From Chersky-840 sp050011815 (lineage in GTDB: Bacteria > Actinomycetota > Acidimicrobiia > Acidimicrobiales > UBA8190), in the NCBI GenBank assembly GCA_050011815.1, contig JBEKIJ010000011.1, forward strand, positions 1 to 64,000: 64,000 nucleotides of DNA. Direction: 5' to 3'. This document shows, piece after piece, positions 25,161 through 34,037 of this stretch; the stretch's first letter is position 1, and the number at the start of each line of letters is the position of its first letter. The position numbers and the translations under genes were made by a program. Below the pieces are notes generated by a model. The model had not been told where the DNA came from. It saw only the letters and a list, made by a program, of their open reading frames with translations, and made no database searches.

Positions 25161-25757
25161 GTGTCGGAACGTGCATTCGAGTCGAGCCCGCCCGGGGGCA
25201 CCCTGACGGGGCAGCTCCTGGTGGCGTCGACGAAGCTCGGGGATCCCAACTTCGAGAGGGCCGTCGTGTTGCTGCTCGACCACGGCGACGACGGGGCTCT
25301 GGGGGTCGTCCTCAACCGTCCGACGCCGGTGCCGGTGAGCGAGATCCTCGAACCGTGGACGGATCTGGCACGACGAGCACCTCCCGACGTGGTCTTCCGG
25401 GGTGGACCGGTGTCGCCCGACGCCGTGATCGGCCTGGCGCGGGCCGCGTCCTCTCAGGGTGTCGTGGGCGCGCCATGGCGCGCCGTGGTGGCGTCGGTGG
25501 GCACCGTCGACCTGGCGGTGGCACCCGAGAGCCAACCGGTCGAGCTCGGCGGTGTCCGGCTCTTCTCGGGGTACGCGGGATGGGCGACGGACCAGCTCGA
25601 GGCGGAGCTGGCCGAAGGGGCATGGTTCGTGCTCGACGCCGTGGCCGCAGACGTGTTCTGTACCGACGCCGACAGGTTGTGGCACGACGTCATGCGGCGC
25701 CAGGGCGGAGAGTTGTCGCTGCTCGCGACGTTTCCCTCCCACCCGTCGCTCAATTGA
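25161..25757 (+). CDS. YqgE/AlgH family protein
   Basis: The 198-residue protein has the YqgE signature: GTLTGQLLVASTKLGDPNFE followed by RAVVLLLDHGDDGALGVVLNRP, then FRGGPVSPDAVIGLA, and GVRLFSGYAGWATDQLEAEL. Length matches the family (about 185-200). YqgE is widely conserved; in some bacteria it is linked to alginate or stress regulation, otherwise its role is unknown. A GTG at 25161 is taken as the start; a GTG at 25104 overlapping the previous stop would add 19 poorly conserved residues. Confidence 0.9.
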   Translation: MSERAFESSPPGGTLTGQLLVASTKLGDPNFERAVVLLLDHGDDGALGVVLNRPTPVPVSEILEPWTDLARRAPPDVVFRGGPVSPDAVIGLARAASSQGVVGAPWRAVVASVGTVDLAVAPESQPVELGGVRLFSGYAGWATDQLEAELAEGAWFVLDAVAADVFCTDADRLWHDVMRRQGGELSLLATFPSHPSLN

Positions 25758-25886
25758 ATCCTCGTTCGGGTGACGCCTTGGTCGATCGACCCTGACGTGG
25801 CGCCGGGGCGTCACCATCGCGCCGCCCGAGAGGGGCGCGGCGGTACCATGGACGAGGTGACGGTCGGGGGGCCGGAGGGCCGGGCG

Positions 25887-26567
25887 ATGACCCGCATCGA
25901 AGGCGAAGACCAGAGCCGCGACGACCTCGCCACGGCGTCGGTCGGGCGGCGGTCGCCCCATGTGGTGCGGCGGGTCGTCCCCACCGATGTCGTCACCCTG
26001 GTGGAGGTCCTGGCCCGCGCCTTCGACGACGACCCCGTTCCGCAGTGGCTCTTTCGCGGTGACCGGAGGCGCCGGCGCGGGCTGCGGAAGTTCTTCGCCA
26101 TCCAGCTGCGCCACACCTATCTCGAGCGCGGTGAGGTGTTCACGACCGAGGACCTCGCCGGCGTGGCCATGTGGTCGCCTCCGGGCCGGGCCCGTCCGGG
26201 CTGGCGTGACCTGGTGCGCCTGGTCCCGGTCATGCCCTATCTGACCGGACTGGGACGCGACACCCCCGAAGCCGCCCGGCTGCTCAGTGCCGTCGACGCG
26301 GCACGACCGGAGGACCCCCACTGGTACCTGGCCACGCTCGGCACCGACCCCCAGCACCAGCGCCAGGGAGTGGGTTCGGCCCTCTTGCGGTCCGTGCTCG
26401 ACGGGGTCGACGCCGAGGGACTCCCTGCGTACCTGGAGTCCTCGAAGGAGAGCAATCTCGCCTTCTACGGACAACACGGGTTCGAGGTCACCGGCGAGAT
26501 CCGCACCCCGCGGGGCGGGCCGACGTTGTGGTTGATGTGGAGGAGGGCGCGTCCACCCGCAGCCTGA
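25887..26567 (+). CDS. GNAT-family N-acetyltransferase
   Basis: The protein (226 residues from the ATG at 25887, which has GGAGGG seven bases upstream; an ATG at 25848 is possible) contains the GNAT core. Visible are VVTLVEVLARAFDDDPVPQW, then the acetyl-CoA loop WYLATLGTDPQHQRQGVGSA (Q/R-x-x-G-x-G/A), and ESSKESNLAFYGQHGFEVTG. This arrangement is common in actinobacterial acetyltransferases of the puromycin-acetyltransferase-like group. The substrate is unknown. It converges with the LysR gene. Confidence 0.85.
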   Translation: MTRIEGEDQSRDDLATASVGRRSPHVVRRVVPTDVVTLVEVLARAFDDDPVPQWLFRGDRRRRRGLRKFFAIQLRHTYLERGEVFTTEDLAGVAMWSPPGRARPGWRDLVRLVPVMPYLTGLGRDTPEAARLLSAVDAARPEDPHWYLATLGTDPQHQRQGVGSALLRSVLDGVDAEGLPAYLESSKESNLAFYGQHGFEVTGEIRTPRGGPTLWLMWRRARPPAA

Positions 26568-26625
26568 GCTCGAGCGCCGGCGTGACGGGGCGGGCGCAGC
26601 CTGGTGTCGGCGCGACACCGCGCGC

Positions 26626-27597
26626 TCAGCCGTTGGGCATCCCCGCCACCCGCAGTGAGCCTTCGGCGCGCGTGCGGGGGTCGGAGTTGACCGGACGCAC
26701 GCCCGGGGGGAGTCGATCGGGCGTCGCCATAAGCTCGCGCAAGGTGTCGAGTACGGCCCGCGCCGGGGCGGAGGGGAGCCCCCGGCTGCGCTGGGCGATC
26801 CCGACGCGCCGGGGTGGGAGACCGTCCACCTCGACCAGCCGGAACCGAGGCCGGAGATGAGGCGGCACCGCGGTGGCGGGAAGGACGGCAGGGCCGTATC
26901 CCTCGAAGGTCAAAGACGCCAGAAGTCGAACGCCGTCGAGCTCGACCAGGGGACGGAGCCGGACGCCGGCGGGCTTCACCGCGGCGTCGATCTCGCCACG
27001 AAACGGGGTGCCTTGCGCGGGGAGCAGCAGCTCGAAGCGTTCCAGGTCGGCGATCTCGATGTGCTCGGCGCCCGACAACGGGTCGTCGTCGATCGGGACC
27101 ACGAGGACGATGTCCTCTTCGAAGAGCAGTTCCGAGACGAGGTCGCGACCGGGGACCGGGAACGTGAGCACGGCCAGGTCCAGGCGTCCCGCCGCCAGTT
27201 GGGGTTCGAGGCCCAAGGTGGTGCCGTCCGCCACGACCAGATGGAGCCGGGGATGGCTGGCCGAGAGCTCGGCCAGGAGCATGGGCACGAGCCATCGGGC
27301 CGTCGTGCCGAGGATGCCGACCCGGGCGTTGCCGGCCACCGCCTCGCGCAGGGCCCCGACGTCGGCCACCAGGGCGTCGAGCTCACCCATGACCCGGTAG
27401 GCCCGGGCCACCACGACCTCCCCGTCGGCGGTCAATCGGCCCGCCGAGCGGTCCACGAGGGTGGTTCCCAGCTCCCGTTCCAGCCGGGCCACATGGGCGG
27501 AGATGTTGGACTGGACGGTGCCCAGATGGTCGGCGGCCGAGGAGAACGACCCGTGCTCGGCCACCGCCACCAGCGCTTGGAGGTGTCGGAGTTCCAT
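26626..27597 (-). CDS. LysR-family transcriptional regulator
   Basis: The 323-residue protein starts with the LysR helix-turn-helix MELRHLQALVAVAEHGSFSS then QSNISAHVARLERELGTTLV, and continues with a periplasmic-binding-like effector domain (VGILGTTARWLVPMLLAEL, LELQ-type pocket residues, and DLAVLTFPVPGRDLVSELLF). LysR proteins usually control a divergent gene; the neighbour on that side is the HAD-acyltransferase gene 230 bp away. The last 25 residues are disordered-looking. Confidence 0.92.
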   Translation of the reverse strand: MELRHLQALVAVAEHGSFSSAADHLGTVQSNISAHVARLERELGTTLVDRSAGRLTADGEVVVARAYRVMGELDALVADVGALREAVAGNARVGILGTTARWLVPMLLAELSASHPRLHLVVADGTTLGLEPQLAAGRLDLAVLTFPVPGRDLVSELLFEEDIVLVVPIDDDPLSGAEHIEIADLERFELLLPAQGTPFRGEIDAAVKPAGVRLRPLVELDGVRLLASLTFEGYGPAVLPATAVPPHLRPRFRLVEVDGLPPRRVGIAQRSRGLPSAPARAVLDTLRELMATPDRLPPGVRPVNSDPRTRAEGSLRVAGMPNG

Positions 27598-27603
27598 CGC
27601 TTT

Positions 27604-27622
27604 TTACGATACCTGAAATCTG
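27604..27622. promoter_or_regulatory. Imperfect ATAC/GTAA inverted repeat upstream of the LysR gene
   Basis: ATAC and GTAAT lie about one helical turn apart in an unusually AT-rich patch directly in front of the LysR start. Such T-N11-A type sites are typical for LysR autoregulation. The symmetry is imperfect, so this is only a candidate. Confidence 0.3.
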
Positions 27623-27715
27623 TAATAGCTGTTTGACTGATCGGGGCCGATCCTTCACAATGACCCGTAGAGACCACAGGATCCGGATGCCCCCCTCCGA
27701 TCCTGTCGAGTCGGA

Positions 27716-27749
27716 GCAAAGGGACCGGGTCCCCCTCCGGTCCCTTTGC
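27716..27749. terminator. Perfect 13-bp stem hairpin in a divergent intergenic region
   Basis: GCAAAGGGACCGG pairs exactly with CCGGTCCCTTTGC around an 8-base pyrimidine-rich loop. It has the look of an intrinsic terminator stem, but no T-run follows and no annotated gene ends here: the LysR gene points left and the HAD-acyltransferase gene starts 78 bp to the right. It may end a short leader or small RNA, or be a leader structure of the downstream operon. Confidence 0.4.
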
Positions 27750-27826
27750 CGCGTCTGGGGCCCGATGACCACGGCACGAGGTGCGAGCCACCGGGTCCCG
27801 GGCTCGACGGCGATATGGTCTGCGCC

Positions 27827-29281
27827 ATGGTGACGGCCCGCTCGCCGAAGACCCATCTCCACAACGGCAACGGCTCGGTCGACGACTCGTCGCCGTCGCG
27901 CGCCGCGGTGTTCGTGGACCTCGACCGCACCCTGTTACGGGGTGCCAGTGGCCTCGTGCTCAGCGCCGCCATGCACGCCGAGGGGCTCTTCGAAGGGCGG
28001 CGGTCGCTCCCGGGGGAGCGCCTCTTCTACGGGTTCTACGACCTCATGGGCGAGAGCCTGGCCTTCATGGCCATGGTGCGGGCCGCGCCGCACTTCACCA
28101 AGGGATGGCCCGTCGAGTCGGTGTGCCGGGCCGGCGAGCTCGCCGCGCCGGAGCTGGTCGAGCTGGTCCAGCCCTACGCCCCGGGGGTGTTGGCCGAGCA
28201 TCGCGAGGCCGGCCACCTCATCGTGCTCACCACCACCACGCCCGTCGACCTCGTGGCCCCGTTCGCCGCCATGCTCGGGTTCGACCATGTGCTCGCCACC
28301 CGCTACGGGTGCGCCGACGGTCGCTACACCGGGGGCATCGAGGGCGACTTCGTGTGGTCCACGGGCAAGCTCAGCGCCGTGCGGCGCTGGGCGGGGGAGT
28401 CCAACGTCGACCTGTCGGCGAGCCACGCCTATTCCGACAGCGTCTTCGACCTCCCCCTGTTGAGCGCGGTGGGACGTCCCCACGCCGTCAACCCCGACCG
28501 CCGCCTCAATGCCGTGGCCCGTCTCCGGCGGTGGCCGGTCGAGCGCTGGGACCGGCCCCCGGGGGTGCCCAAGGTGGGCGGCCTCGAGCCCTACGACATG
28601 CTGCGGCCGGTGGTGCGCCCCGCACTGTTTCCCTATGCGCGCTTCGACATCGACGGGGTGAGCCGGGTCCCCCGGCGCGGCCCGGTGATCCTCGCCGCCA
28701 ACCATCGCAGCTACTTCGACGTGGTGGCGCTGGCCATCGTGGCGGCCCGGCTCGGTCGGCCCGTGCGGTTCCTGGCCAAGCGGGAGCTGTTCGACGCGCC
28801 GGTGGTGGGCCAGTTGGCGCGGGCCCTGGGGGGGATCCCCGTGGACCGGGGGAGCCGTTCCGACACGCCGCTGCGAGATGCCCGCCGGGCCCTGGAGGCG
28901 GGCGAGGTGGTCGTGATCCTGCCGCAGGGGACCATCCCCCGGGGCAAGAAGTTCTTCGACACCGTGCTCAAGGGCAAGACGGGCACGGCGCGCCTGGCGG
29001 CCATGACCGGCGCGCCGGTGCTCCCCATCGGTTTGTGGGGGACCGAAGCGGTGTGGCCGCGCTCGGCCCGGGTCCCCGACATGACCAACCTGCTGCATCC
29101 CCCGCCGGTGCGCATCAGGGTGGGCAAGCCCGTGCACCTGGGGCTGGCGGACGCCGGCGCCGATACCGAGGCGATCATGGCGGCGATCATGACTCAGCTC
29201 CCGGCGGAGTCCCAGCGCCCCCACGAGCCGACGGCCGAGGAGTTGGCGCGCACCTTTCCGCCCGATCACGACGAGACGTGA
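27827..29281 (+). CDS. HAD-IB hydrolase fused to 1-acylglycerol-3-phosphate acyltransferase (PlsC-type)
   Basis: The 484-residue protein joins two domains. Residues 20-235 are a HAD-IB phosphatase domain with AAVFVDLDRTLLRG (both catalytic aspartates present), the threonine motif VLTTTTPVDL and HAYSDSVFDLPLL with the magnesium aspartate. Residues 260-460 are a PlsC acyltransferase with the H-x4-D motif in ANHRSYFDVV, then VILPQGTIPRG, where the usual Glu of EGT is Gln. Such fusions act in phospholipid or other acyl-lipid formation. Its stop overlaps the start of the MurT-GatD gene by 4 bp. An ATG at 27815 is an alternative start. Confidence 0.85.
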   Translation: MVTARSPKTHLHNGNGSVDDSSPSRAAVFVDLDRTLLRGASGLVLSAAMHAEGLFEGRRSLPGERLFYGFYDLMGESLAFMAMVRAAPHFTKGWPVESVCRAGELAAPELVELVQPYAPGVLAEHREAGHLIVLTTTTPVDLVAPFAAMLGFDHVLATRYGCADGRYTGGIEGDFVWSTGKLSAVRRWAGESNVDLSASHAYSDSVFDLPLLSAVGRPHAVNPDRRLNAVARLRRWPVERWDRPPGVPKVGGLEPYDMLRPVVRPALFPYARFDIDGVSRVPRRGPVILAANHRSYFDVVALAIVAARLGRPVRFLAKRELFDAPVVGQLARALGGIPVDRGSRSDTPLRDARRALEAGEVVVILPQGTIPRGKKFFDTVLKGKTGTARLAAMTGAPVLPIGLWGTEAVWPRSARVPDMTNLLHPPPVRIRVGKPVHLGLADAGADTEAIMAAIMTQLPAESQRPHEPTAEELARTFPPDHDET

Positions 29282-31500
29282 CGGAGCGGCCCGCCGACGA
29301 CACCATGCCCATGCGGGCGCGTCTGGCCGGCCGGGCGTCGACGGCGGTGAGCTCGGTGTCACGCCGGCTGCACCTCGGAGGCGGGTCGGTCATCGGGGGG
29401 CGCGTGGGGCTGCTCATCGCCCCCGACCTCCTCGACACGCTGGCGGTGGGCCGCGCGGTGGCCCTCGTGACGGGGACCAACGGCAAGACCACCACGACGC
29501 GACTGCTGGCCGCCGCGCTCGGGGGGGCACCGCGGGTGGCGACCTCGTCGGCGGGGGCCAACCTTCCCCCCGGGCTGGCCACGGCACTGGCATCGGCGGC
29601 CCGGGGCGTGCCGGCGGTGCTCGAGGTCGACGAGGGGTACCTGGGCGCGGTGGCGGGCGCGGTGCACCCGAAGGTGATCGCCCTGCTCAACTTGTCGCGC
29701 GACCAGCTCGACCGCGTGAGCGAGGTGCGCATGGTGGCGCAGCGCTGGCGCGCCGCTCTCGGGGTCGCCCCCGGGACCACGGTGGTCGCCAACGCGGATG
29801 ACCCGCTGGTGGTGTGGGGAGCCCAGGGTGTGGCGCGCGTGGTGTGGGTGGCGGCCGGCCAACTGTGGCGCCAGGACGCCGTGGGCTGCCCGGCGTGCAC
29901 GGGACGGATCGTCTTCGCCGACGGGGACTGGTCGTGCACCTGTGGGTTCCGCCGCCCCCGTCCCGATGTGGTGCTGCGGGGGGAGGTCCTCGTCACCGCC
30001 GACGGTCGCGACCTCCCGGTGCGGCTCGTGTTGCCGGGCCGATGCAACCTCGCCAACGCGGCTGTGGCCGCGGTGGCCGCCGGCGTCATGGGGGTCGACG
30101 AGGCCGGCGCGCTGGCGGCGATGGCATCGGTCGCCGACGTCGAGGGCCGATTCGCCACGGTGACATCGGGCGACGTGGAGGTCCGGCTCCTGCTGGCCAA
30201 GAACCCGGCGGGGTGGACCGAGCTCCTCGACCTGCTCGAAGGGGGCACCGATCCGGTGGTGATCGGCATCAACGCCCGGATCGCCGACGGCCATGACCCG
30301 TCATGGCTGTGGGACGTGGCCTTCGAACGGCTGGCGGGGCGGCAGGTGGTGGCGACGGGGGAGCGGTGTCGCGACCTGGCCGTGCGACTCCGCCACGCCG
30401 GGGTGGCCCACGTCACCGTCCCCGATGATCTCGAGGCCCTGCACGCCCCGGGGTCGTCCCGGGTGGAGTACGTGGGCAACTACACGGCCTTCCAAGCGTT
30501 GCGCCGCCGTCTCGGGCGCGCCGGCCCCGGCGAGGGGGCGCAGGTGGTGCCCGCCGGTGGCCCCGGATCGGTCGTCGCCATGCCCGCGCCGGGGATGCCC
30601 GTGGCGGTGACCATGGTGGCGGGGGCCGAGGGCGGGGGTACCGGGGCGACGCCGCGCCGCCGGGCGCGGGCGCGCGCCGCGGGCCCTTCGGCGTTGCGCA
30701 TCGTGGTGGTGCACCCCGACCTGCTCGGCACCTACGGGGACGGGGGCAACGGGCAGGTCCTCGCCGGGCGGGCCGTGTGGCGCGACATCCCCGTCGAGCT
30801 CATCCACGCCCTCTCCGACGCGCCCTTGCCCGCCGGGGCCGACGTCTACTGCCTGGGCGGGGGCGAGGACGGTCCGCAGGTGCAGTCGGCCGAGCGGCTG
30901 CGAGACGGGACGCTGGCGGGTGCGGTGGAGGCCGGTGCCGTGGTGTTGGCGGTGTGCGCCGGCTACCAGGTCATCGGCCGGTCGTTCCCCGGGGCCGACG
31001 GCCGACCCCACCCCGGGGTGGGGCTCTTGGACGTGGTCACGGTGAAAGGGACCGGACGCCGGGCGGTGGGAGAGCTCGCCGCGGCGCCCTTCCCCCAGGT
31101 CTCGGTGACCGGGACCCCGGACCCCGTGGCGCTCGAGACCTTGACCGGTTTCGAGAACCACTCCGCCCTGACCCGGGTGGGTGTCGGGGCCCAGCCCCTG
31201 GCCCGCGTCCTGCGCGGGGTCGGCAACGGCAGCGGCGACGGCACCGAGGGGGCACGCTCGGGACTGGTCCTCGGCACCTACGCCCACGGGCCGGTGCTGG
31301 CCCGCAACCCGAGCCTCGCCGACCTGCTCCTGGCGTGGGCCACGGCAACGGTGCCCGTCCCCCTCGAGGACGTCGAGGAGCGGGCCTTGCGGGCCCAACG
31401 GCTCGCCGCGGTCGGGGCCGGTGGTTGGCGGCACGGCCCCCGGGGGCGGGCCGAGGCCATGCGCAAGATGCGGGGCCTCGTGAAGGTGCGCCGGTCGTAG
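29278..31500 (+). CDS. Single-chain MurT-GatD fusion, lipid II isoglutaminyl synthase
   Basis: One open frame of 740 residues carries both halves of the enzyme that amidates the D-Glu of lipid II with glutamine nitrogen. Residues 40-440 are MurT: the Mur-ligase P-loop VTGTNGKTTTTR (K70), a Cys4 zinc ribbon (C204, C207, C220, C222) and the C-terminal MurT domain with FATVTSGDVEVRLLLAKNPA. A basic, Ala/Gly-rich linker follows. From about residue 472 comes GatD, a CobB/CobQ-type glutamine amidotransferase with the catalytic Cys C560 in VLAVCAGYQVIG and His H670 in GTYAHGPVLARNP. In Staphylococcus, Streptococcus and mycobacteria the two are separate genes. Start is a GTG overlapping the previous stop; ATGs at 29305 and 29311 are alternatives. 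Confidence 0.9.
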   Translation: MTERPADDTMPMRARLAGRASTAVSSVSRRLHLGGGSVIGGRVGLLIAPDLLDTLAVGRAVALVTGTNGKTTTTRLLAAALGGAPRVATSSAGANLPPGLATALASAARGVPAVLEVDEGYLGAVAGAVHPKVIALLNLSRDQLDRVSEVRMVAQRWRAALGVAPGTTVVANADDPLVVWGAQGVARVVWVAAGQLWRQDAVGCPACTGRIVFADGDWSCTCGFRRPRPDVVLRGEVLVTADGRDLPVRLVLPGRCNLANAAVAAVAAGVMGVDEAGALAAMASVADVEGRFATVTSGDVEVRLLLAKNPAGWTELLDLLEGGTDPVVIGINARIADGHDPSWLWDVAFERLAGRQVVATGERCRDLAVRLRHAGVAHVTVPDDLEALHAPGSSRVEYVGNYTAFQALRRRLGRAGPGEGAQVVPAGGPGSVVAMPAPGMPVAVTMVAGAEGGGTGATPRRRARARAAGPSALRIVVVHPDLLGTYGDGGNGQVLAGRAVWRDIPVELIHALSDAPLPAGADVYCLGGGEDGPQVQSAERLRDGTLAGAVEAGAVVLAVCAGYQVIGRSFPGADGRPHPGVGLLDVVTVKGTGRRAVGELAAAPFPQVSVTGTPDPVALETLTGFENHSALTRVGVGAQPLARVLRGVGNGSGDGTEGARSGLVLGTYAHGPVLARNPSLADLLLAWATATVPVPLEDVEERALRAQRLAAVGAGGWRHGPRGRAEAMRKMRGLVKVRRS

Positions 31501-31518
31501 CGCGCCGAGACGGTCGCG

Positions 31519-32454
31519 TCAGTCGTCGGCGAGGGCCCAGCGGCTGTCGTCGTCCTCGTCGTCGGCGTGGGGGTCGGGACCGAGCGCCCACGCCCGTCGC
31601 CACGGCGATGCGGCCGGCCCGCGCGGCGAGGGTGTCTCCCCGGCGCCGGCTCGGCGACGGGCCGACCACCAGTCGGTGCGCGATTCGTCGGCCAGGGTGC
31701 CGAGCACGGCGTCGATGCGTGCCTCGAGCCGGCGGGCGTCCTCGCCCTCGGCGGCCACGATGGGAGAGCCGAAGGTGATGCGGGTGGGACTGCGGCGCAG
31801 GTGCGTGCCGCCCCGGGGCCAGATCCGGTAGGTGCCGTCGATGTGCACCGGCACCACCGGTCTGCCCGTGCGAGTGGCGAGGTAGGCAGCACCGCCCCGC
31901 ATGGGCTGGAACCAGCCGTCGTGGGTCCGGCCCCCCTCGGGGAAGATGATGAGGTTCCAGCCCTGGCGCAGCAGCGCGGCGGTGTCCTCGGCGGACTTGC
32001 GGTTGACCCGATGGCGCTCGATGGGGATCGCGGCGAGGACGAGGGACCACACGTGCGCCTTCCAGCGCCGATCGAAGAAGTGGTCGGCGGCCGCGGCCAC
32101 CACGGTTTTGTGGCGCACCCGCGCCGGCAACACCGACAGCAACAGGCCGGTGTCGACGTGGCTGGCGTGATTGGCGACGTAGATGGCGGGGGCTTCGACG
32201 TGCTCGAGGATCTCGTCGCCACGCACCTCCGGCGACGCCACGATGTGGGCCAGGGGGCGGGTGACGTTGTCGAGCAGGACGGCCCGCGCCAACCGGGCCG
32301 GGTAGCGCCGCGTCCACTCGGTGTCGTAGTCCGCCCCCAGGTGCCGAGGCGGGGGATCGCGCTCGAGGGTCACGGGCCAGGTGGGGGCGCGCCACGGGAA
32401 GCCCTCGGGGCGCAGCCGCGACACCCGGCGCACCAGGCGCTCGGCCCCGCTCAC
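31519..32454 (-). CDS. PlsC-type lysophospholipid/acyl acyltransferase
   Basis: The 311-residue protein has the acyltransferase motifs in order: the H-x4-D motif in YVANHASHVDTGLLLSVLP, RHRVNRKSAEDTAALLRQG, the EG motif LIIFPEGGRTHDGW and PVVPVHIDGTYRIWPRG. A GTG at 32454 overlaps the stop of the upstream DUF2088 gene by 4 bp. It is the last gene of a four-gene overlapping set with a fatty acyl-CoA reductase at its head, so it probably attaches a fatty chain to a product made by the others. The C-terminus (last 70 residues) is Arg/Asp-rich and likely disordered. Confidence 0.85.
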   Translation of the reverse strand: MSGAERLVRRVSRLRPEGFPWRAPTWPVTLERDPPPRHLGADYDTEWTRRYPARLARAVLLDNVTRPLAHIVASPEVRGDEILEHVEAPAIYVANHASHVDTGLLLSVLPARVRHKTVVAAAADHFFDRRWKAHVWSLVLAAIPIERHRVNRKSAEDTAALLRQGWNLIIFPEGGRTHDGWFQPMRGGAAYLATRTGRPVVPVHIDGTYRIWPRGGTHLRRSPTRITFGSPIVAAEGEDARRLEARIDAVLGTLADESRTDWWSARRRAGAGETPSPRGPAASPWRRAWALGPDPHADDEDDDSRWALADD

Positions 32455-34037
32455 CGGACGTCGGCCATGAGCAACGGCGGCGAGTGCAGATGCGTGATCG
32501 AGGGGTCGCGCCCCACCACGTCCGAGGCCATCTCGAGTGCGTCGGCCATGGAGCTCGCCGGCTTGAACCCGAGCCGGCGCACCGCGGCGCGATCGCCTCC
32601 CACGATGATCACCGAGCCCAGGTGCTCGAGGGCATGCGCGCACCAGTACCACATGTAGAAGGGGTGCACGCCGTGATAGGCGTTGCCCGTCCGGTAGAGG
32701 TGGATGTACCACGGGTCGGTGGCGAAGGCCTCCTCGTACTTGCCGATCTCGGCGGGGTCGGTCGTCTCCGCCAGCACCTGCTCGAAGAAGTCGATGTAGC
32801 TCGGATGATGGCCGGGGTGAAACGCCCACGGGGTGGGATGGCTCATGATGACCACGCCCCCGGCGCGCACCAGGGGTTGGCCCCGGTACATGTTGAAGAA
32901 GTACCCGAGACCGAGACACGCCACCAGGATCGGGTTCATGATCGAGTTGACGTTGTAGGGGCAGATGTAGGGGAGCCCCATGGTGAGGATGTCGCTCTGG
33001 CCCTCCACTTCGAGCAGCTGTTGCGCGTAGACGTTCTCGGTGGTGCGGGCGTGCACGGCTTCGACTTCCCCGGCCTGCACCGCGCTCATCTTGTGGGGCG
33101 CCCGGATGGAATGGAAGATCGATCGGGCCACCCGGTCGGGGGTGGCCTCGAGCGCCTTCGAGGAAGCCAGGAAGGCGGCACGGTCGCGGGCGGTCCATTC
33201 CCACTCCCGGCGCTGGAGGAAGCGGAACTGCTCGGGGAAGGTGTCGGTGTTGAGGTTGGTCTCGATCTGGAACACCTTCACCCCCGACGCCGCGATGAGT
33301 CGTCCCATGCGCCAGTTCGACGAGTGCAGTTCGGAACGGTGCTGGTCCATGAAGGACCGGCTCTGGGCCATGGTGTGGGCATTGTGATGGTGGCGCAGGC
33401 TCTTGTAGCTGGCCAGCCCCGTGGCCACCGACTTGTGCCCGCCGTCCATGGCCACGAGGTTGATGTTGACGTACACGAGCAGGTCCGAGGTGGCCGCCCG
33501 CTTGTTGATCTCGACGTCTTCGCCCTGGTCGGTGAGGCCCAGATGCACGAGCTGGTCGGGGTCCTCGGCGTCGTGTTGCCACAACAGGCCGTGGGGCGCA
33601 AAGGCGTCGAAGACCCGCGCCCCGAGCGCATGGCGCAGCTCGGCGTCGGTCATGCGGCGGTGCAGCGCCAGCGCCGCGATCAGCACCACGTCGTCGACGC
33701 CGGCCTCGGCGGCCAGCTCCAGCACCTGCTCGATGACGAGCTGGCGTACGTCGGGGCCGCGCATGGGGGGAAGCGGCAGCGAGACGTCGTCGAAGGCGAT
33801 GGTGAGCGTCATGCCCGCGTGCAACTGGGACCGCAGCGGCGCGGCGTCGCCCAGGGGCTCGTCCAGGGCGCGCCGGATGGCGCCGACCGGATCGGGCAGG
33901 GCGTCGACCGGCTCGGGCGCGTACAGAACCCTGCTCCCGACGGGGAGCTTCTCGAGCCGGTACCCCTCGCCGTGCCAGAACAAGGTGGAAGGGGTGGAGC
34001 GGTCGACCTCGAGGACGAAGCCGGGCCTGGGGCTCAT
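32451..34037 (-). CDS. LarA-like DUF2088 protein
   Basis: The 528-residue protein has the DUF2088 domain of the lactate racemase family: LTIAFDDVSLPLPPM corresponds to the DD-x-T/S-R-P region, followed by VDDVVLIAALALHRRMT, and DGGHKSVATGLASYKSL with HHHNAHTMAQS, which parallels the LarA lysine/histidine region. LarA uses a nickel-pincer cofactor to racemise 2-hydroxy acids by hydride transfer; relatives act on other hydroxy acids or sugars. This one is about 100 residues longer than LarA. It overlaps the dehydrogenase gene upstream and the acyltransferase gene downstream by 4 bp each. No larB, larC or larE is seen nearby. Confidence 0.75.
   Translation of the reverse strand: MSPRPGFVLEVDRSTPSTLFWHGEGYRLEKLPVGSRVLYAPEPVDALPDPVGAIRRALDEPLGDAAPLRSQLHAGMTLTIAFDDVSLPLPPMRGPDVRQLVIEQVLELAAEAGVDDVVLIAALALHRRMTDAELRHALGARVFDAFAPHGLLWQHDAEDPDQLVHLGLTDQGEDVEINKRAATSDLLVYVNINLVAMDGGHKSVATGLASYKSLRHHHNAHTMAQSRSFMDQHRSELHSSNWRMGRLIAASGVKVFQIETNLNTDTFPEQFRFLQRREWEWTARDRAAFLASSKALEATPDRVARSIFHSIRAPHKMSAVQAGEVEAVHARTTENVYAQQLLEVEGQSDILTMGLPYICPYNVNSIMNPILVACLGLGYFFNMYRGQPLVRAGGVVIMSHPTPWAFHPGHHPSYIDFFEQVLAETTDPAEIGKYEEAFATDPWYIHLYRTGNAYHGVHPFYMWYWCAHALEHLGSVIIVGGDRAAVRRLGFKPASSMADALEMASDVVGRDPSITHLHSPPLLMADVR

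Noticed and set aside
31519..33582. Extended N-terminus for the acyltransferase gene
   Set aside because: The part upstream of 32454 is an out-of-frame reading of the DUF2088 gene; the GTG overlap gives the expected acyltransferase length.
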